Shown piece by piece: positions 50,725 through 60,092 of a stretch of 64,000 nt of DNA. The stretch lies in contig CANLMX010000003.1 in the NCBI GenBank assembly GCA_947492385.1, positions 30,303 to 94,302 of the forward strand, in the 5' to 3' direction. Positions within the stretch are counted from its first letter, which is position 1. Each line of letters starts with the position of its first letter. A model generated the notes under the pieces. That model ran no database searches. It was not told the origin of the DNA and was given only the letters and a program-made list of their open reading frames with translations. Made by a program: the position numbers and the translations under genes. This stretch comes from Planctomycetaceae bacterium. GTDB taxonomy: Bacteria > Planctomycetota > Phycisphaerae > Phycisphaerales > SM1A02.

Positions 50725-52591
50725 CCGGCTTCACCAGCCGGATGTTCTGGAACCGTTGGTCGAGCGACGCGTCGCGCGTGATCCCGCGCACGCGGCATGG
50801 GTCGTACATGTACATCGTGACCAGGTGCGAGAGCGGGAGGATGGGCAGGTCGCGCTCCATCAGCAGGCGCTCGGCGTCCTGCAGGATGGCCATGCGGCGT
50901 GCGGGGTCGGGTTCGTCTGCGGCGCGGTCCAGCATGGCGTCGAACTCCAGGCACGAGTAGCCGCGGTCGTTGTTGCCGTCGCCCGTGCGGCTCAGCTCGA
51001 GGAACGTCACCGGGTCACCGTAATCGCCGTACCAGCTGCCGCGCGCGACCATGAAGTTGCCGGTCTTCAGGTCTTCCTTGAAGAACTTGCCGTCCTTGCC
51101 GCGCACCTCCACGGGCACGCCCAGCGCGCCGCGCCACATGTCGGCCATCGCCAGGCTCAGGTCGCGGTAGCGCGGGCTTGCCGTCGAGTACAGCACCTCG
51201 ACCGTGGGAAAGGGCGCACCCGACGCGTCCTCGGGCGCACCATCGCCGTCGCGGTCGGACCAGCCTGCGCCGGCCAGTTCCCGGCGCGCCTCGGCCGCGT
51301 CGAAGCCGAGTCCCGCAGGCGGTTCGTACCCACGGATGCTGCCCGGTGGCACCAGCGATCCCGCCACGCGCTCGCCCATCCGCACCACGCGCTCGGCGAG
51401 CGCTCGCTTGTCGATCGATCGCGCGAACGCGCGGCGCACGCCGGCATGCGCAAATGGATTCGGGCGCCCGTCGTTCAGCGTCGCGCGGCAGTTGAAGCTG
51501 TAGAAGTCGGTGCCGAACGAAGGCACCACGTGCACGTCGCGCGACTCGCCCGCGCCCGGTGCGGGAAGCGCCGCGAGCGCCTCGTCCCACGTGCGCCCCG
51601 CGGTGCGCAGGCGGTCGAACTCCTCGCGGTGGCGTTCCAGGTACCGCATCGACTGCGCGGCAAGCTCGGGGCGATACGGCGCGCGCACGTCGGCCAGCCA
51701 ATCGACGCCGCCGGCCTCGTACGCAAGCACCGCCGTGTTCGGGTCCTCGATCGGGATGATCTCGATGGATCGCAGGACGCCTGCCGCTGCATCGCGGTGA
51801 TGGGGGTTCGGTTCCAGCCGCATCGAGCGCCGGTAGCGCCAGTCCGCCAGCATGAGCGCGCCGTTCGAGACGATGTTCCCGGGCTTGGTCCACTCGACGT
51901 CGACGCGGCGCGCGCCCGTCGCCAGGTCGAACGAGGCGAACCGGTCGAAGGTCGGCCGGTGGATCGGCGACATCGGCGGGAACGCCACCAGTTCGGGCCA
52001 GTACGGAACGCGCCGGCGCAGCGTCATGCGCAGCGTGCGGTCGTCGGGCGCCGCGAGCCGCACCAGTTCGTGCGCGGCGCGTTCCGTGGCGGCCCAGAGC
52101 TCGGCCGCGCGCGCCGCGGTGCGCTCGCCCACGGGCAACGCCGCGAATTCACGCATCATGCGCGCGCGCAACGCGGCAAGCTCGCGCCCGCCCTCGATTT
52201 CGAGCATGAAGCCCGCGTAGTCGCTTCCGCAGTCGGGCAGCATGGCGCGGATCCACGCGGCGCGGAAGTCCTCGGCGGTGACCGGGTCGCCGTTCGACCA
52301 ACGCCCGTCGGAACGCAGCGTGAACGTCCAGGTGCGCCCGTCCTCCGCGCACTCCCAGCGCTCCGCGGCCGCCGGCACCAGTCCGCCGCGGTCGGCGTCG
52401 TTGGCGACCAGCGTCTCGTAGATCGATCGCCCCACCAGGATGTCGTGCTGCCAGCTCATCCGCTGCGGGTCGAGCGTGAAGACGTCGGACCCCTGCACGC
52501 ACGTGAACTCCGCGCGGTCGCGGCCGCCGTCGCACGTCCACAGCGCGACGGCGAGCAGTCCGGCGGCGAGGAGCGGGACGGTCAGGCGCAC
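50714..52591 (-). CDS. ABC transporter substrate-binding protein, family 5 (OppA-like)
   Basis: A 625-residue solute-binding protein. The N-terminus LTVPLLAAGLLAVALWTCDG is a signal sequence with a Cys at a lipobox-like position (WTC, atypical). Family 5 features: FTLDPQRMSWQHDILVGRSI, LVPAAAERWECAEDGRTWTF, RSDGRWSNGDPVTAEDFRAA, NPFAHAGVRRAFARSIDKRA and the late block YGDPVTFLELSRTGDGNNDR. It should capture oligopeptides (or, in cell-wall recycling variants, muropeptides) for the permease at 49768. The two genes are on opposite strands and converge, which is unusual for a transporter. GTG start; 43 bp from the divergent lipoprotein gene. Confidence 0.9.
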   Translation of the reverse strand: MRLTVPLLAAGLLAVALWTCDGGRDRAEFTCVQGSDVFTLDPQRMSWQHDILVGRSIYETLVANDADRGGLVPAAAERWECAEDGRTWTFTLRSDGRWSNGDPVTAEDFRAAWIRAMLPDCGSDYAGFMLEIEGGRELAALRARMMREFAALPVGERTAARAAELWAATERAAHELVRLAAPDDRTLRMTLRRRVPYWPELVAFPPMSPIHRPTFDRFASFDLATGARRVDVEWTKPGNIVSNGALMLADWRYRRSMRLEPNPHHRDAAAGVLRSIEIIPIEDPNTAVLAYEAGGVDWLADVRAPYRPELAAQSMRYLERHREEFDRLRTAGRTWDEALAALPAPGAGESRDVHVVPSFGTDFYSFNCRATLNDGRPNPFAHAGVRRAFARSIDKRALAERVVRMGERVAGSLVPPGSIRGYEPPAGLGFDAAEARRELAGAGWSDRDGDGAPEDASGAPFPTVEVLYSTASPRYRDLSLAMADMWRGALGVPVEVRGKDGKFFKEDLKTGNFMVARGSWYGDYGDPVTFLELSRTGDGNNDRGYSCLEFDAMLDRAADEPDPARRMAILQDAERLLMERDLPILPLSHLVTMYMYDPCRVRGITRDASLDQRFQNIRLVKPVSP

Positions 52592-52634
52592 CTCCGTACA
52601 TCGGGCCGCGCGGGGGTTGCCCTACACTCCGCGC

Positions 52635-53351
52635 GTGCGCGCACGCGACGTGTCCCTTGCGATCCTGGCCCTTGCGGCCCTCCCGCCGCTGGCGGCCTGC
52701 GAATCGCACGTGGAGGCGGTGCGCGTCTTCGACCGCGCCGAGTACGACCGCGTGTTCGACGCCGCCCTCGAGAGTGCGCGCGAGGATGGCCTGGATCCCG
52801 TGGTGGTGGACCGCGAGCTGGGCGTCATCGAGACCGCGCCGCGGACCGCCGGGTCGCTGGTCGAGCCCTGGCGCACCGACAACGCGGGCTTCGAGGACAT
52901 GCTCGCGCACACGGTGAACTTCGAGCGCCGCCGGGCCCGGTTCGAGTTCATGCCCGAGGGCTTCGCGGCCCCGGTACCCGAGCCTTCCCAGGCCTCGCGT
53001 GGCCCCGCCATCCCCGGCTCGGACGCGGCCGAGGGGCGCTTCGGCCTGCTTGAATCGAAGGGCCGCATCGAGATGCGGACGTGGGTGTTCGTCGACCGCA
53101 GCTTCCGGCCGAACCAGTCGTTCGGGCGATGGACGCTGGGCGAGACCCGCTACTCCACGGACCCCACGCAGGCGCGGCAGCCAGGCGACGACGCAACGCA
53201 GATCGCCACCGAGTGGACGCCCATCGGACGCGATGTCCCATATGAACAGAGGCTGTTGCGGCGCATCGGCGAGCTTCTCGCGACGCAGCCGCCGGCACCG
53301 ACGAAGGCCGAGGCCGACGGGAACCCCGGCGCCGCCCCGGCCGAACCATGA
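52635..53351 (+). CDS. putative lipoprotein of unknown function
   Basis: A 238-residue protein beginning with GTG. The signal ARDVSLAILALAALPPLAAC has a good lipobox (LAAC). The mature part starts ESHVEAVRVFDRAEYDRVFD, followed by DPVVVDRELGVIETAPR and WVFVDRSFRPNQSFGRWTLG, which reads like a small mixed alpha/beta domain. The last 30 residues are low complexity (PPAPTKAEADGNPGAAPAEP). No family is recognised. Another GTG five codons on is a possible start. It precedes a secreted protein gene by 76 bp, with which it may be co-transcribed. Confidence 0.65.
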   Translation: MRARDVSLAILALAALPPLAACESHVEAVRVFDRAEYDRVFDAALESAREDGLDPVVVDRELGVIETAPRTAGSLVEPWRTDNAGFEDMLAHTVNFERRRARFEFMPEGFAAPVPEPSQASRGPAIPGSDAAEGRFGLLESKGRIEMRTWVFVDRSFRPNQSFGRWTLGETRYSTDPTQARQPGDDATQIATEWTPIGRDVPYEQRLLRRIGELLATQPPAPTKAEADGNPGAAPAEP

Positions 53352-53427
53352 CCCAGCGTGCCATTGACCGGGTTTCCGGGTCGAAGTACCGTTCCGGGCT
53401 CCCCCTCCGCCTCTGGCACCATTCACG

Positions 53428-54354
53428 ATGAACCCGCGCCACTTCGTCCTGAGCCTGGCCGCTTCGCTCGCGCTGTCCGCCGTTTCGGCGGCGCAGGTGC
53501 AGTCGATCTCTCAGCAGACGATCGCGGCGGCCGGGCCGTTGACAGCCGACCAGCAGGCCGAGATCGCCAAGGCGATGGACGGCTGGGCCGAGCGCGTGAC
53601 GGGCAGCGACCCCGACGAGGTGATCGAGGCGCGCGGGGAAATCGACAAGCTCGCGACGAAGAACCCGAGCGTGACCGTCGCGTTCCGGCGCGAACTGGGC
53701 CTGGCCTTCGCGAAGCGGTTCGAGGACGCCGTGACGGCCGACAAGGCCGAACGCTCGGTCTCGATCTTCTACATCGCCCGGTCCATCGGGACGGTCGAGT
53801 CCATCGACTTCATCGTCGATCACATGGATGCCGACACGACCGAGTCGCCGGCGGTCCGCATCGCGGCGTCCGCCCAGTTGCCGAAGGCGGTCGAATCGAT
53901 GCAGCTCTCGGCACCGCAGCTCGATGCGATCGCGAAGCGCCTGGTGACGCTGACAGGCAAGGAGCGCGAATGGGTGGCAGCCACCCACGCATTCGAGGCG
54001 ATGGGTGCGATGATCCGCCGCAAGGGCCTCTCCGTGGCGCAGGCCGACGCGATCGGCTCGAGCATGAGCGCGACCATCAATGACCTCACCGAGCGCGTGA
54101 TGGACGGCTCCGCGCCCGAGATGGTGAACGCGCTGCAGCGCGCGCTCCTGGTGGTCCGCAACCAGCTGTCGGACGTACCCGCGCCGGCGCGCACCAAGCT
54201 GCTGGCGGCGATCGCACCGTCGCTGAAGCAGTTGGCGGACAGCAAGGACAAGACGCCGCCCGCGATCACCCAGGCAGGCCTCGGCGAGACCTTCGACGCG
54301 GTCGCCCGCACGGCCGGCTTGCTTCAGAAGGTGCGTTCGACGACCGGGACCTGA
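53428..54354 (+). CDS. secreted all-helical protein of unknown function
   Basis: A 308-residue protein with a signal peptide (FVLSLAASLALSAVSAAQVQ). The remainder is almost entirely helical with regularly spaced amphipathic segments (AEIAKAMDGWAERVTG, GLAFAKRFEDAVTADKAERS, ALQRALLVVRNQLSDV), possibly a HEAT-like array. No catalytic motif is visible and no family is recognised. It ends 155 bp before the multihaem gene. That gap (54355-54508) has no clear terminator. Export to the periplasm or cell surface is likely. Confidence 0.62.
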   Translation: MNPRHFVLSLAASLALSAVSAAQVQSISQQTIAAAGPLTADQQAEIAKAMDGWAERVTGSDPDEVIEARGEIDKLATKNPSVTVAFRRELGLAFAKRFEDAVTADKAERSVSIFYIARSIGTVESIDFIVDHMDADTTESPAVRIAASAQLPKAVESMQLSAPQLDAIAKRLVTLTGKEREWVAATHAFEAMGAMIRRKGLSVAQADAIGSSMSATINDLTERVMDGSAPEMVNALQRALLVVRNQLSDVPAPARTKLLAAIAPSLKQLADSKDKTPPAITQAGLGETFDAVARTAGLLQKVRSTTGT

Positions 54355-54508
54355 GCCCTGCGCCGGGCTGCAGCGTCCGAGAACCTTGCGTCCGGAATCC
54401 GGGATCCAAAATGCCGCAGATCGAGTTCACGAGTCCATTGACTCAGCCGATCCCCACTGGCACCCTGCGTCGTATGGTTGCCTGACGATCCCAGGACTCC
54501 CAGACCCC

Positions 54509-56446
54509 ATGAACCCACGCCGCCGAGTCACCGCCCTTGCCCTGTCCGCATCGCTCGGAGCGACCGTCCTGGTAGGCACCGTGAGCGCGTTCATGGGCGG
54601 CGGGTCGCAGCAGCAGCAGCTGCCGACCACGCTCCAGGACTTCTTCCAGCCCGGCACGCAGCCCAATGCCGTGCCCGAGCAGTTCGCGCCGATCGTTCCC
54701 TCGATCAACTGCACGTTCTGCCACAGCGACTACAGCGAGGAGTTCGCGCCGTTCGATACGTGGGTCGGCAGCATGATGGCGCAGTCCGCGCGCGACCCGG
54801 TGTGGCACGCGACCGTCGCGATCGCCAACCAGGATGCGCACAACTCGGGCGAGTTCTGCATCCGCTGCCACGCGCCCAGCGCATGGCTCGGCGGTCGCAG
54901 CACGAGCGGCCAGATCGAGGACCTGCTGTTCGACGACCTCGACGGCATCAACTGCCACTTCTGCCACCGCGTGGTCAACCCCGAGCTCGGGTCCGCCAGC
55001 GCGGTCGGATACCCCGCGCCGGGCCAGGATCCCGATCCCGACCCCGAAGTGCTCTCGCCGCTCGCCGCGGCGGGCCTCATCCCGCAGGGCCACGGCAACG
55101 CGCGCTACGTGGTCGACCCGCGCGACGTGCGCCGCGGCCCGTTCGACGACGTCCCGCTCAACATCCACGGCACGTCCGACTGGGGCGAGAGCGTGTGGCT
55201 CATCGCAAGCCCGTTCCATTCGAAGAGCGAGTTCTGCGGCACGTGCCATGACGTGTCGAACCCCGTCTTCTCGAAGAACAAGGCCGGCCAGTACCAGCTC
55301 AACGCGCTGAACACGCCCCACCCGACGCAGAACCCGTCGGACATGTTCCCCGAGCAGCGCACATACAGCGAGTGGAAGAACAGCCAGTTCGCCACGACCG
55401 GCGTCGAATTCCCCGATGGCCGCTTCGGCGGAACGCTTGAAGGCCCGATGCGGAGCTGCCAAGACTGCCACATGCCCGACCAGGCCGGTGGTGGATGCGT
55501 CTTCTACCAGTTTGGCGAGCCGTGGTTCGCGCGGCCCAACATGCCGCAGCACTCGTTCGCCGGCAGCAACACCTGGGTCATCGACGCGGTGCGCGACCAG
55601 ATGGGCAAGGACGCCGATGCGCTGGGCCTGACCGCCGCGCGCGCCGAGACCTCGAAGGCCCGCAATGTCCAGATGCTGCGGGATGCAAGCGACATGGAGC
55701 TCACGGTGGCTGGATCGCAGCTGAACGTGCGCGTGATCAACCAGAGCGGGCACAAGCTGCCGAGCGGCTACCCCGAGGGACGCCGCATGTGGGTCAACGT
55801 GCGCTTCACCGACGCCGCCGGCGCGACCGTCGCCGAGCACGGCGCGTACGACCACGCCGCGGCCGAGCTCGCGGGCCTACCGACGAAGGTCTACGAGGCC
55901 AAGCACGGCATCGACGAGGCCGTCGCCGCCGCCACGGGGCTGCCCGCCGGGATCAACTTCCACCTCGCGCTTGCGAACACCAAGTACCTCGACAACCGCA
56001 TCCCGCCGCGTGGCTTCACCAACGCCGCCTTCGCGGCCGACGGCTGCCAGCCGGTGAACTACTCCTATGCCGACGGGCAGCACTGGGACGACACCTCGTT
56101 CGCGATCCCCGCGGGCGCGCGCAATGCCGTCGTGACCCTGTACTACCAGACCACGACCAAGGAGTACATCGAGTTCCTCCGCGACGCGAACGTGACGAAC
56201 GCGTCCGGCCAACTGGCCTACGACCTCTGGGCGAAGTTCGGCAAGAGCGCCCCGGTCGACATGGACACCGCGACCATCGAGCTTGAGCCGGCGAACCCCG
56301 CCGACCTCAACGGCGACGGATCCGTCGACGGCCAGGACCTGGGCGTGATGCTGGGCAACTGGGGCAACCCCGGGCTCGGCGACCTGAACCAGGACGGCGC
56401 GGTGGACGGACAGGACCTGGGCATCCTGCTGGGCGCCTGGGGCTGA
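54509..56446 (+). CDS. secreted multihaem cytochrome c-like protein with dockerin-type C-terminus
   Basis: A 645-residue protein. After a signal peptide (VTALALSASLGATVLVGTVS), five CXXCH haem-binding motifs occur at residues 68-72 (CTFCH), 117-121 (CIRCH), 149-153 (CHFCH), 243-247 (CGTCH) and 317-321 (CQDCH). Several His residues between them could be distal ligands. From about 400 the sequence is a beta-rich domain (VAGSQLNVRVINQSGHKLPS). At the end two repeats DLNGDGSVDGQDLG and DLNQDGAVDGQDLG, each followed by a Leu-Gly-Trp-Gly-type segment, form a dockerin-like Ca-binding module common in Phycisphaerae. Probable role: extracytoplasmic electron transfer or a multihaem oxidoreductase, possibly attached to a surface complex. 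Confidence 0.85.
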   Translation: MNPRRRVTALALSASLGATVLVGTVSAFMGGGSQQQQLPTTLQDFFQPGTQPNAVPEQFAPIVPSINCTFCHSDYSEEFAPFDTWVGSMMAQSARDPVWHATVAIANQDAHNSGEFCIRCHAPSAWLGGRSTSGQIEDLLFDDLDGINCHFCHRVVNPELGSASAVGYPAPGQDPDPDPEVLSPLAAAGLIPQGHGNARYVVDPRDVRRGPFDDVPLNIHGTSDWGESVWLIASPFHSKSEFCGTCHDVSNPVFSKNKAGQYQLNALNTPHPTQNPSDMFPEQRTYSEWKNSQFATTGVEFPDGRFGGTLEGPMRSCQDCHMPDQAGGGCVFYQFGEPWFARPNMPQHSFAGSNTWVIDAVRDQMGKDADALGLTAARAETSKARNVQMLRDASDMELTVAGSQLNVRVINQSGHKLPSGYPEGRRMWVNVRFTDAAGATVAEHGAYDHAAAELAGLPTKVYEAKHGIDEAVAAATGLPAGINFHLALANTKYLDNRIPPRGFTNAAFAADGCQPVNYSYADGQHWDDTSFAIPAGARNAVVTLYYQTTTKEYIEFLRDANVTNASGQLAYDLWAKFGKSAPVDMDTATIELEPANPADLNGDGSVDGQDLGVMLGNWGNPGLGDLNQDGAVDGQDLGILLGAWG

Positions 56447-56466
56447 CGCGGGGCTACGCTCCCGCC

Positions 56467-58284
56467 ATGAGCCTGGCTCGCTGGGCGTCGGACCTGGTGC
56501 CCACCAATCCCATCGTGCTCCGCATCGTCGCGAACGGATCGCGGCGCGCGAGGCACCTGTGGATCCGCAGCGCGTTCCTCGCGGTGCTGATGGTGGCGCT
56601 GCTCTTCGGCATGATCGGCTCGAGCAGCTCGCTGCGCGACCTCGCGCAGCGGGGCGCTACGGCGTTCACCGCGCTCTCGTTCGTCGAGGTGACCATCATC
56701 TGCCTGCTGACCCCGCTCTTCATGGCGGGCGCCATCGCGCAGGAATCGAACCCGCGCACGTGGGAGATCCTGCTGACGACGCCGCTCAACCGCGCGCAGA
56801 TCGTCGCCGGAAACCTGCTGGGCCGCCTGTTCTTCGTGCTGGCGCTGCTGGTGGCGGCGCTGCCCTTGATGCTCGGCACGCAGCTGTTCGGGGGCGTGCC
56901 GCCATCGGCCGTCTGGGGAAGCTTCGCGATCTCGGCATGCACCGCCACGTTCGTGGGCGCGGTCGCCGTGGCGCTGAGCATCACGCGCACCGCGGGCAAG
57001 CGGAGCGTCTTCGTCTTCTACAGCGCCGTGGTCCTGTACCTGTTCGCCACGTGGGCCGCGGACGGGGCGCTGCGGGCGCCGATCGGTGCTGGCAGCATGG
57101 CCGAGGCCACCACCGCGCTCACGCCGCTCAACCCGTTCCTGGCACTCGAGTCGCTCCTCATGCCATCGACGTACGCCGTGCCGCCCGGCGACACGGGCGG
57201 GTTCCTGGCCACGCAGTGGATGGCGCACCCGGCCCGGACGTACTGCGTGCTCACGATGGGCGGGGCCGTGGCGCTGCTGGCGGCCTCCACCGTCACCGTG
57301 CGCAGCCTGGGCGCGCGCACCGTGCGCACCCCATGGTGGCGCAGGCTCACGCGCAAGGCCTCGGCCGTGGACCGCGAGGCCAAGCGCGTGTGGCACAACC
57401 CGATTGCCTGGCGCGAGAGCCAGCTGCGCGGGACCAGCGTCATGGCGCTCGCCGGGCGCTGGGGCTTCGTGCTCGCCGGCGTCCTGGGCGGGCTGGCGCT
57501 GCCGGTGCTGCACCGCGCGGGCATGCTCGGCACGACGGGGCTCCGCGTGGCGCTGCTCACGGTCGTCACGGCCGAGAGCGTCGTCATCGTGCTCACCGCG
57601 CTCAACATGAGCGCCACCGCGGTGAGCCGCGAGCGCGAGGACGGGTCGCTCGACATCATCCTCACGACGCCGATCCAGCCGGGGCCGTACCTCTCGGGCA
57701 AGCTCCGCGGCATCATCCAGTTCCTGACGCCCATGATGCTGGCGCCGACGCTCACGCTCGGATTCGCCGCGATCTATGTGCTCGCGGGCGGGTTCGGCGC
57801 ACCGGCGGGGGTCATGGTGAGCGCGAGCGTGGGCACCTCGACGCTCCAGGTGCCGGTCGTGCTTCCCGAGGGCGCGCTCGAATACCCGCTGGTGATGCTC
57901 GCCTTCACCGCGTTTGCGGTGATGGTGGGACTCCAGTGGTCGATCAAGAGCAAGGGCACCATCGCAAGCGCCGTGGGCGCGGTGTTCGCCACGGGCGTGG
58001 CCGGGCTGGTGCTCGGGCTCTGCGGCATGGCGGCCGGCGGCAGCATCCCCCTGGTCGGCGCGTTCATGAGCGCGTTCACACCCGTGAACCTGGTGAGCGC
58101 GGTGGTCACGCCCGAGGCAACGGGCGGCAGCACCATCGAAGCGGGCCTCGGGCCATTCCGCGTGGCCCTGGCGATCGGGGCGGCGGCGGCCGCCGCCGCA
58201 GGCGCGGGCGTGGTCTGGGCGATGCGCTCCGCGATGCAGCGGACGTTCATGTTCACCGTGCGAAAGCTCGCCGGAACCAACTGA
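56467..58284 (+). CDS. ABC-2 type transporter permease, two-repeat form
   Basis: A 605-residue polytopic protein. Two ABC-2-like halves are visible: the first with AIAQESNPRTWEILLTTPLN and GNLLGRLFFVLALLVAAL, the second with ATAVSREREDGSLDIILTTP and SGKLRGIIQFLTP. The E(R)E(x)GSL(D/E)xILxTP signature precedes the coupling helix in ABC-2 permeases. No ATPase is encoded beside it, so the partner is elsewhere. The gene follows the cytochrome by 20 bp and may be co-transcribed; a link between the two functions is not evident. Substrate unknown. Confidence 0.8.
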   Translation: MSLARWASDLVPTNPIVLRIVANGSRRARHLWIRSAFLAVLMVALLFGMIGSSSSLRDLAQRGATAFTALSFVEVTIICLLTPLFMAGAIAQESNPRTWEILLTTPLNRAQIVAGNLLGRLFFVLALLVAALPLMLGTQLFGGVPPSAVWGSFAISACTATFVGAVAVALSITRTAGKRSVFVFYSAVVLYLFATWAADGALRAPIGAGSMAEATTALTPLNPFLALESLLMPSTYAVPPGDTGGFLATQWMAHPARTYCVLTMGGAVALLAASTVTVRSLGARTVRTPWWRRLTRKASAVDREAKRVWHNPIAWRESQLRGTSVMALAGRWGFVLAGVLGGLALPVLHRAGMLGTTGLRVALLTVVTAESVVIVLTALNMSATAVSREREDGSLDIILTTPIQPGPYLSGKLRGIIQFLTPMMLAPTLTLGFAAIYVLAGGFGAPAGVMVSASVGTSTLQVPVVLPEGALEYPLVMLAFTAFAVMVGLQWSIKSKGTIASAVGAVFATGVAGLVLGLCGMAAGGSIPLVGAFMSAFTPVNLVSAVVTPEATGGSTIEAGLGPFRVALAIGAAAAAAAGAGVVWAMRSAMQRTFMFTVRKLAGTN

Positions 58285-58520
58285 GCGGCCAGGGGGGCGT
58301 GGATTCCCGGCCCCACGGGGCGTCGGGGCCGCGCCTGGGGGACATTGACCCGGCAGCCCCGCGCGCAGACAATGCACCTCCTACACACCGCCGCCCGACC
58401 GTGGGCCGCGGACTTCTCCGGCCAAGGCCGGCCCCTGCCCCGCTCTGACGTTGCCTGCGGATCCCCGCGGGCCCGGACGGTTCGCCCGGCCGTCCGACGC
58501 CGGTTCGCCTGGAGGTGGCC
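58285..58520. terminator. 236-bp gap with a strong GC hairpin before rny
   Basis: At 58308-58331 CGGCCCC and GGGGCCG form a 7-bp stem with a 10-base loop, 24 bases after the permease stop, without a T-run. It is a candidate terminator for the upstream genes. The rest of the gap should hold the rny promoter. GGAGG at 58511-58515 is the rny ribosome-binding site. Otherwise I see nothing here. Confidence 0.35.
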
Positions 58521-60092
58521 GTGCAGATCGACGTCTGGCTCTTCATCGTGATCGTCCTTGCCCTTCCGCCGGCCGGCGCGGGCGTCATGTGGTGGCTGGT
58601 GCAGCGGTTCTCGACCCGCTCGGCCGCCAAGGCGACCCTGGAGGCCGAACGCGTGGTGGCCGCGGCCCGTGCCCAAGCCGACGCGCGCGCGAAGACCATC
58701 GAGCTGGCCGCCGAGAAGGCCGCCACCGAGCGGCGGCAGGCCCTCGACCGCGAGATGCAGTCGGCGCTGGCCGAGGTCAAGGCCTCCCAGGCCCGGGCCG
58801 AGAAGCGCGAGGAGGCGCTCGACCGGAAGCTTGCCCAGATCGGCGACCGCGAGCAGAAGCTCGATGCACGCGACCAGAAGTTGGAGGTGCTGGAGCGCGC
58901 CGCCGAGGAGCTGCGCGCCGGGCTCGAGGCCGACCGCGCCCAGCTGCGCGATCGGCTGCAGCAGGCCGCGCGCATGACGGTCGAGGAGGCGCGCGAACTC
59001 TTCCTGGCCGAGGTCCGCCGCACGAGCGAGCACGATGCCGCGGCGCTCGCGCAGAAGATCGTCGAAGATGCCGAGCGCGACGCGCGGGAGAAGGCGCGCC
59101 AGGTCACGCTGCTCGCGATCCAGCGCTACGCGTCGGAGAACGTGAGCGAGACCACCGTGCGCTCGGTGAAGATCGCCAACGAGGACGTGAAGGGACGCAT
59201 CATCGGCCGCGAGGGCCGCAACATCCGCGCCATCGAGCGCGCCACCGGTGCGGACATCCTGGTCGACGACACGCCCGGCATCATCAGCGTCAGCTGCTTC
59301 GACAAGGTCCGGCAGGCAATCGCCGCCGAGACGCTCCAGCGACTGGTCGCCGATGGCCGCGTGCATCCGACGCGCATCGAGGAACTGGTCGCGCAGGTCA
59401 CGCGCGACGTCAACGAGCGCATCCAGAAGGACGGCCAGGCGGCGCTGCTGGAGACCAACATCCGCGGCCTGCACCCGAAGGTCGTCGAGGCCATGGGCAA
59501 GCTGTCGTTCCGCACCAGCTACGGCCAGAACGTGCTGCGCCACTCGGTGGAAGTGGCGTTCCTGTGCCAGATGATCGCGGACGAGCTGGGGCTCGACGGC
59601 AACATCGCGCGCCGCGCCGGGTTCCTGCACGACATCGGCAAGGCGATGGACCACGAGATGGAGGGCGGCCACCCCGCGATCGGCGTCGAGTTCCTGCGCC
59701 GCCACGGCGAACGGAGCGAGGAAGTGCTGAACGCGGTGGGCGGCCACCACGGGGACATCCCGTCCACCACGCCGTACACCCCCATCGTCATGGCGGCCGA
59801 CGCCATCAGCGGCGCGCGGCCGGGCGCACGCCGCGAGAGCATGGAGATGTACGTGAAGCGCCTCCAGCAGCTCGAGGGCATCGCGCGCCAACACCGGTTC
59901 GTCGAGGAGGCCTACGCCATCCAGGCGGGCCGCGAGGTCCGCGTGGTGGTGGACGCGAAGAAGGCCGACGACGCCTATGCGTTCCAGATCGCGCAGGACA
60001 TCGCCAAGCAGGTCGAGAAGGAGATGACCTTCCCCGGCGAGATCAAGGTCACGGTGCTGCGCGAGGTGCGCGCCGAGGCCACCGCGCGCTGA
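58521..60092 (+). CDS. rny: ribonuclease Y
   Basis: A 523-residue endoribonuclease. The N-terminal helix (WLFIVIVLALPPAGAGVMWW) anchors it in the membrane. A long coiled coil rich in Ala, Glu and Arg covers residues about 40-200. The KH domain has NEDVKGRIIGREGRNIRAIE, and the HD domain has NVLRHSVEVAFLCQMIADEL and FLHDIGKAMDHEMEGGHPAI with the HD metal ligands. The order and length match RNase Y. GTG at 58521 is preferred over the GTG two codons earlier because it leaves GGAGG five bases upstream. The stop overlaps rsmA as TGATG. Confidence 0.95.
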   Translation: MQIDVWLFIVIVLALPPAGAGVMWWLVQRFSTRSAAKATLEAERVVAAARAQADARAKTIELAAEKAATERRQALDREMQSALAEVKASQARAEKREEALDRKLAQIGDREQKLDARDQKLEVLERAAEELRAGLEADRAQLRDRLQQAARMTVEEARELFLAEVRRTSEHDAAALAQKIVEDAERDAREKARQVTLLAIQRYASENVSETTVRSVKIANEDVKGRIIGREGRNIRAIERATGADILVDDTPGIISVSCFDKVRQAIAAETLQRLVADGRVHPTRIEELVAQVTRDVNERIQKDGQAALLETNIRGLHPKVVEAMGKLSFRTSYGQNVLRHSVEVAFLCQMIADELGLDGNIARRAGFLHDIGKAMDHEMEGGHPAIGVEFLRRHGERSEEVLNAVGGHHGDIPSTTPYTPIVMAADAISGARPGARRESMEMYVKRLQQLEGIARQHRFVEEAYAIQAGREVRVVVDAKKADDAYAFQIAQDIAKQVEKEMTFPGEIKVTVLREVRAEATAR

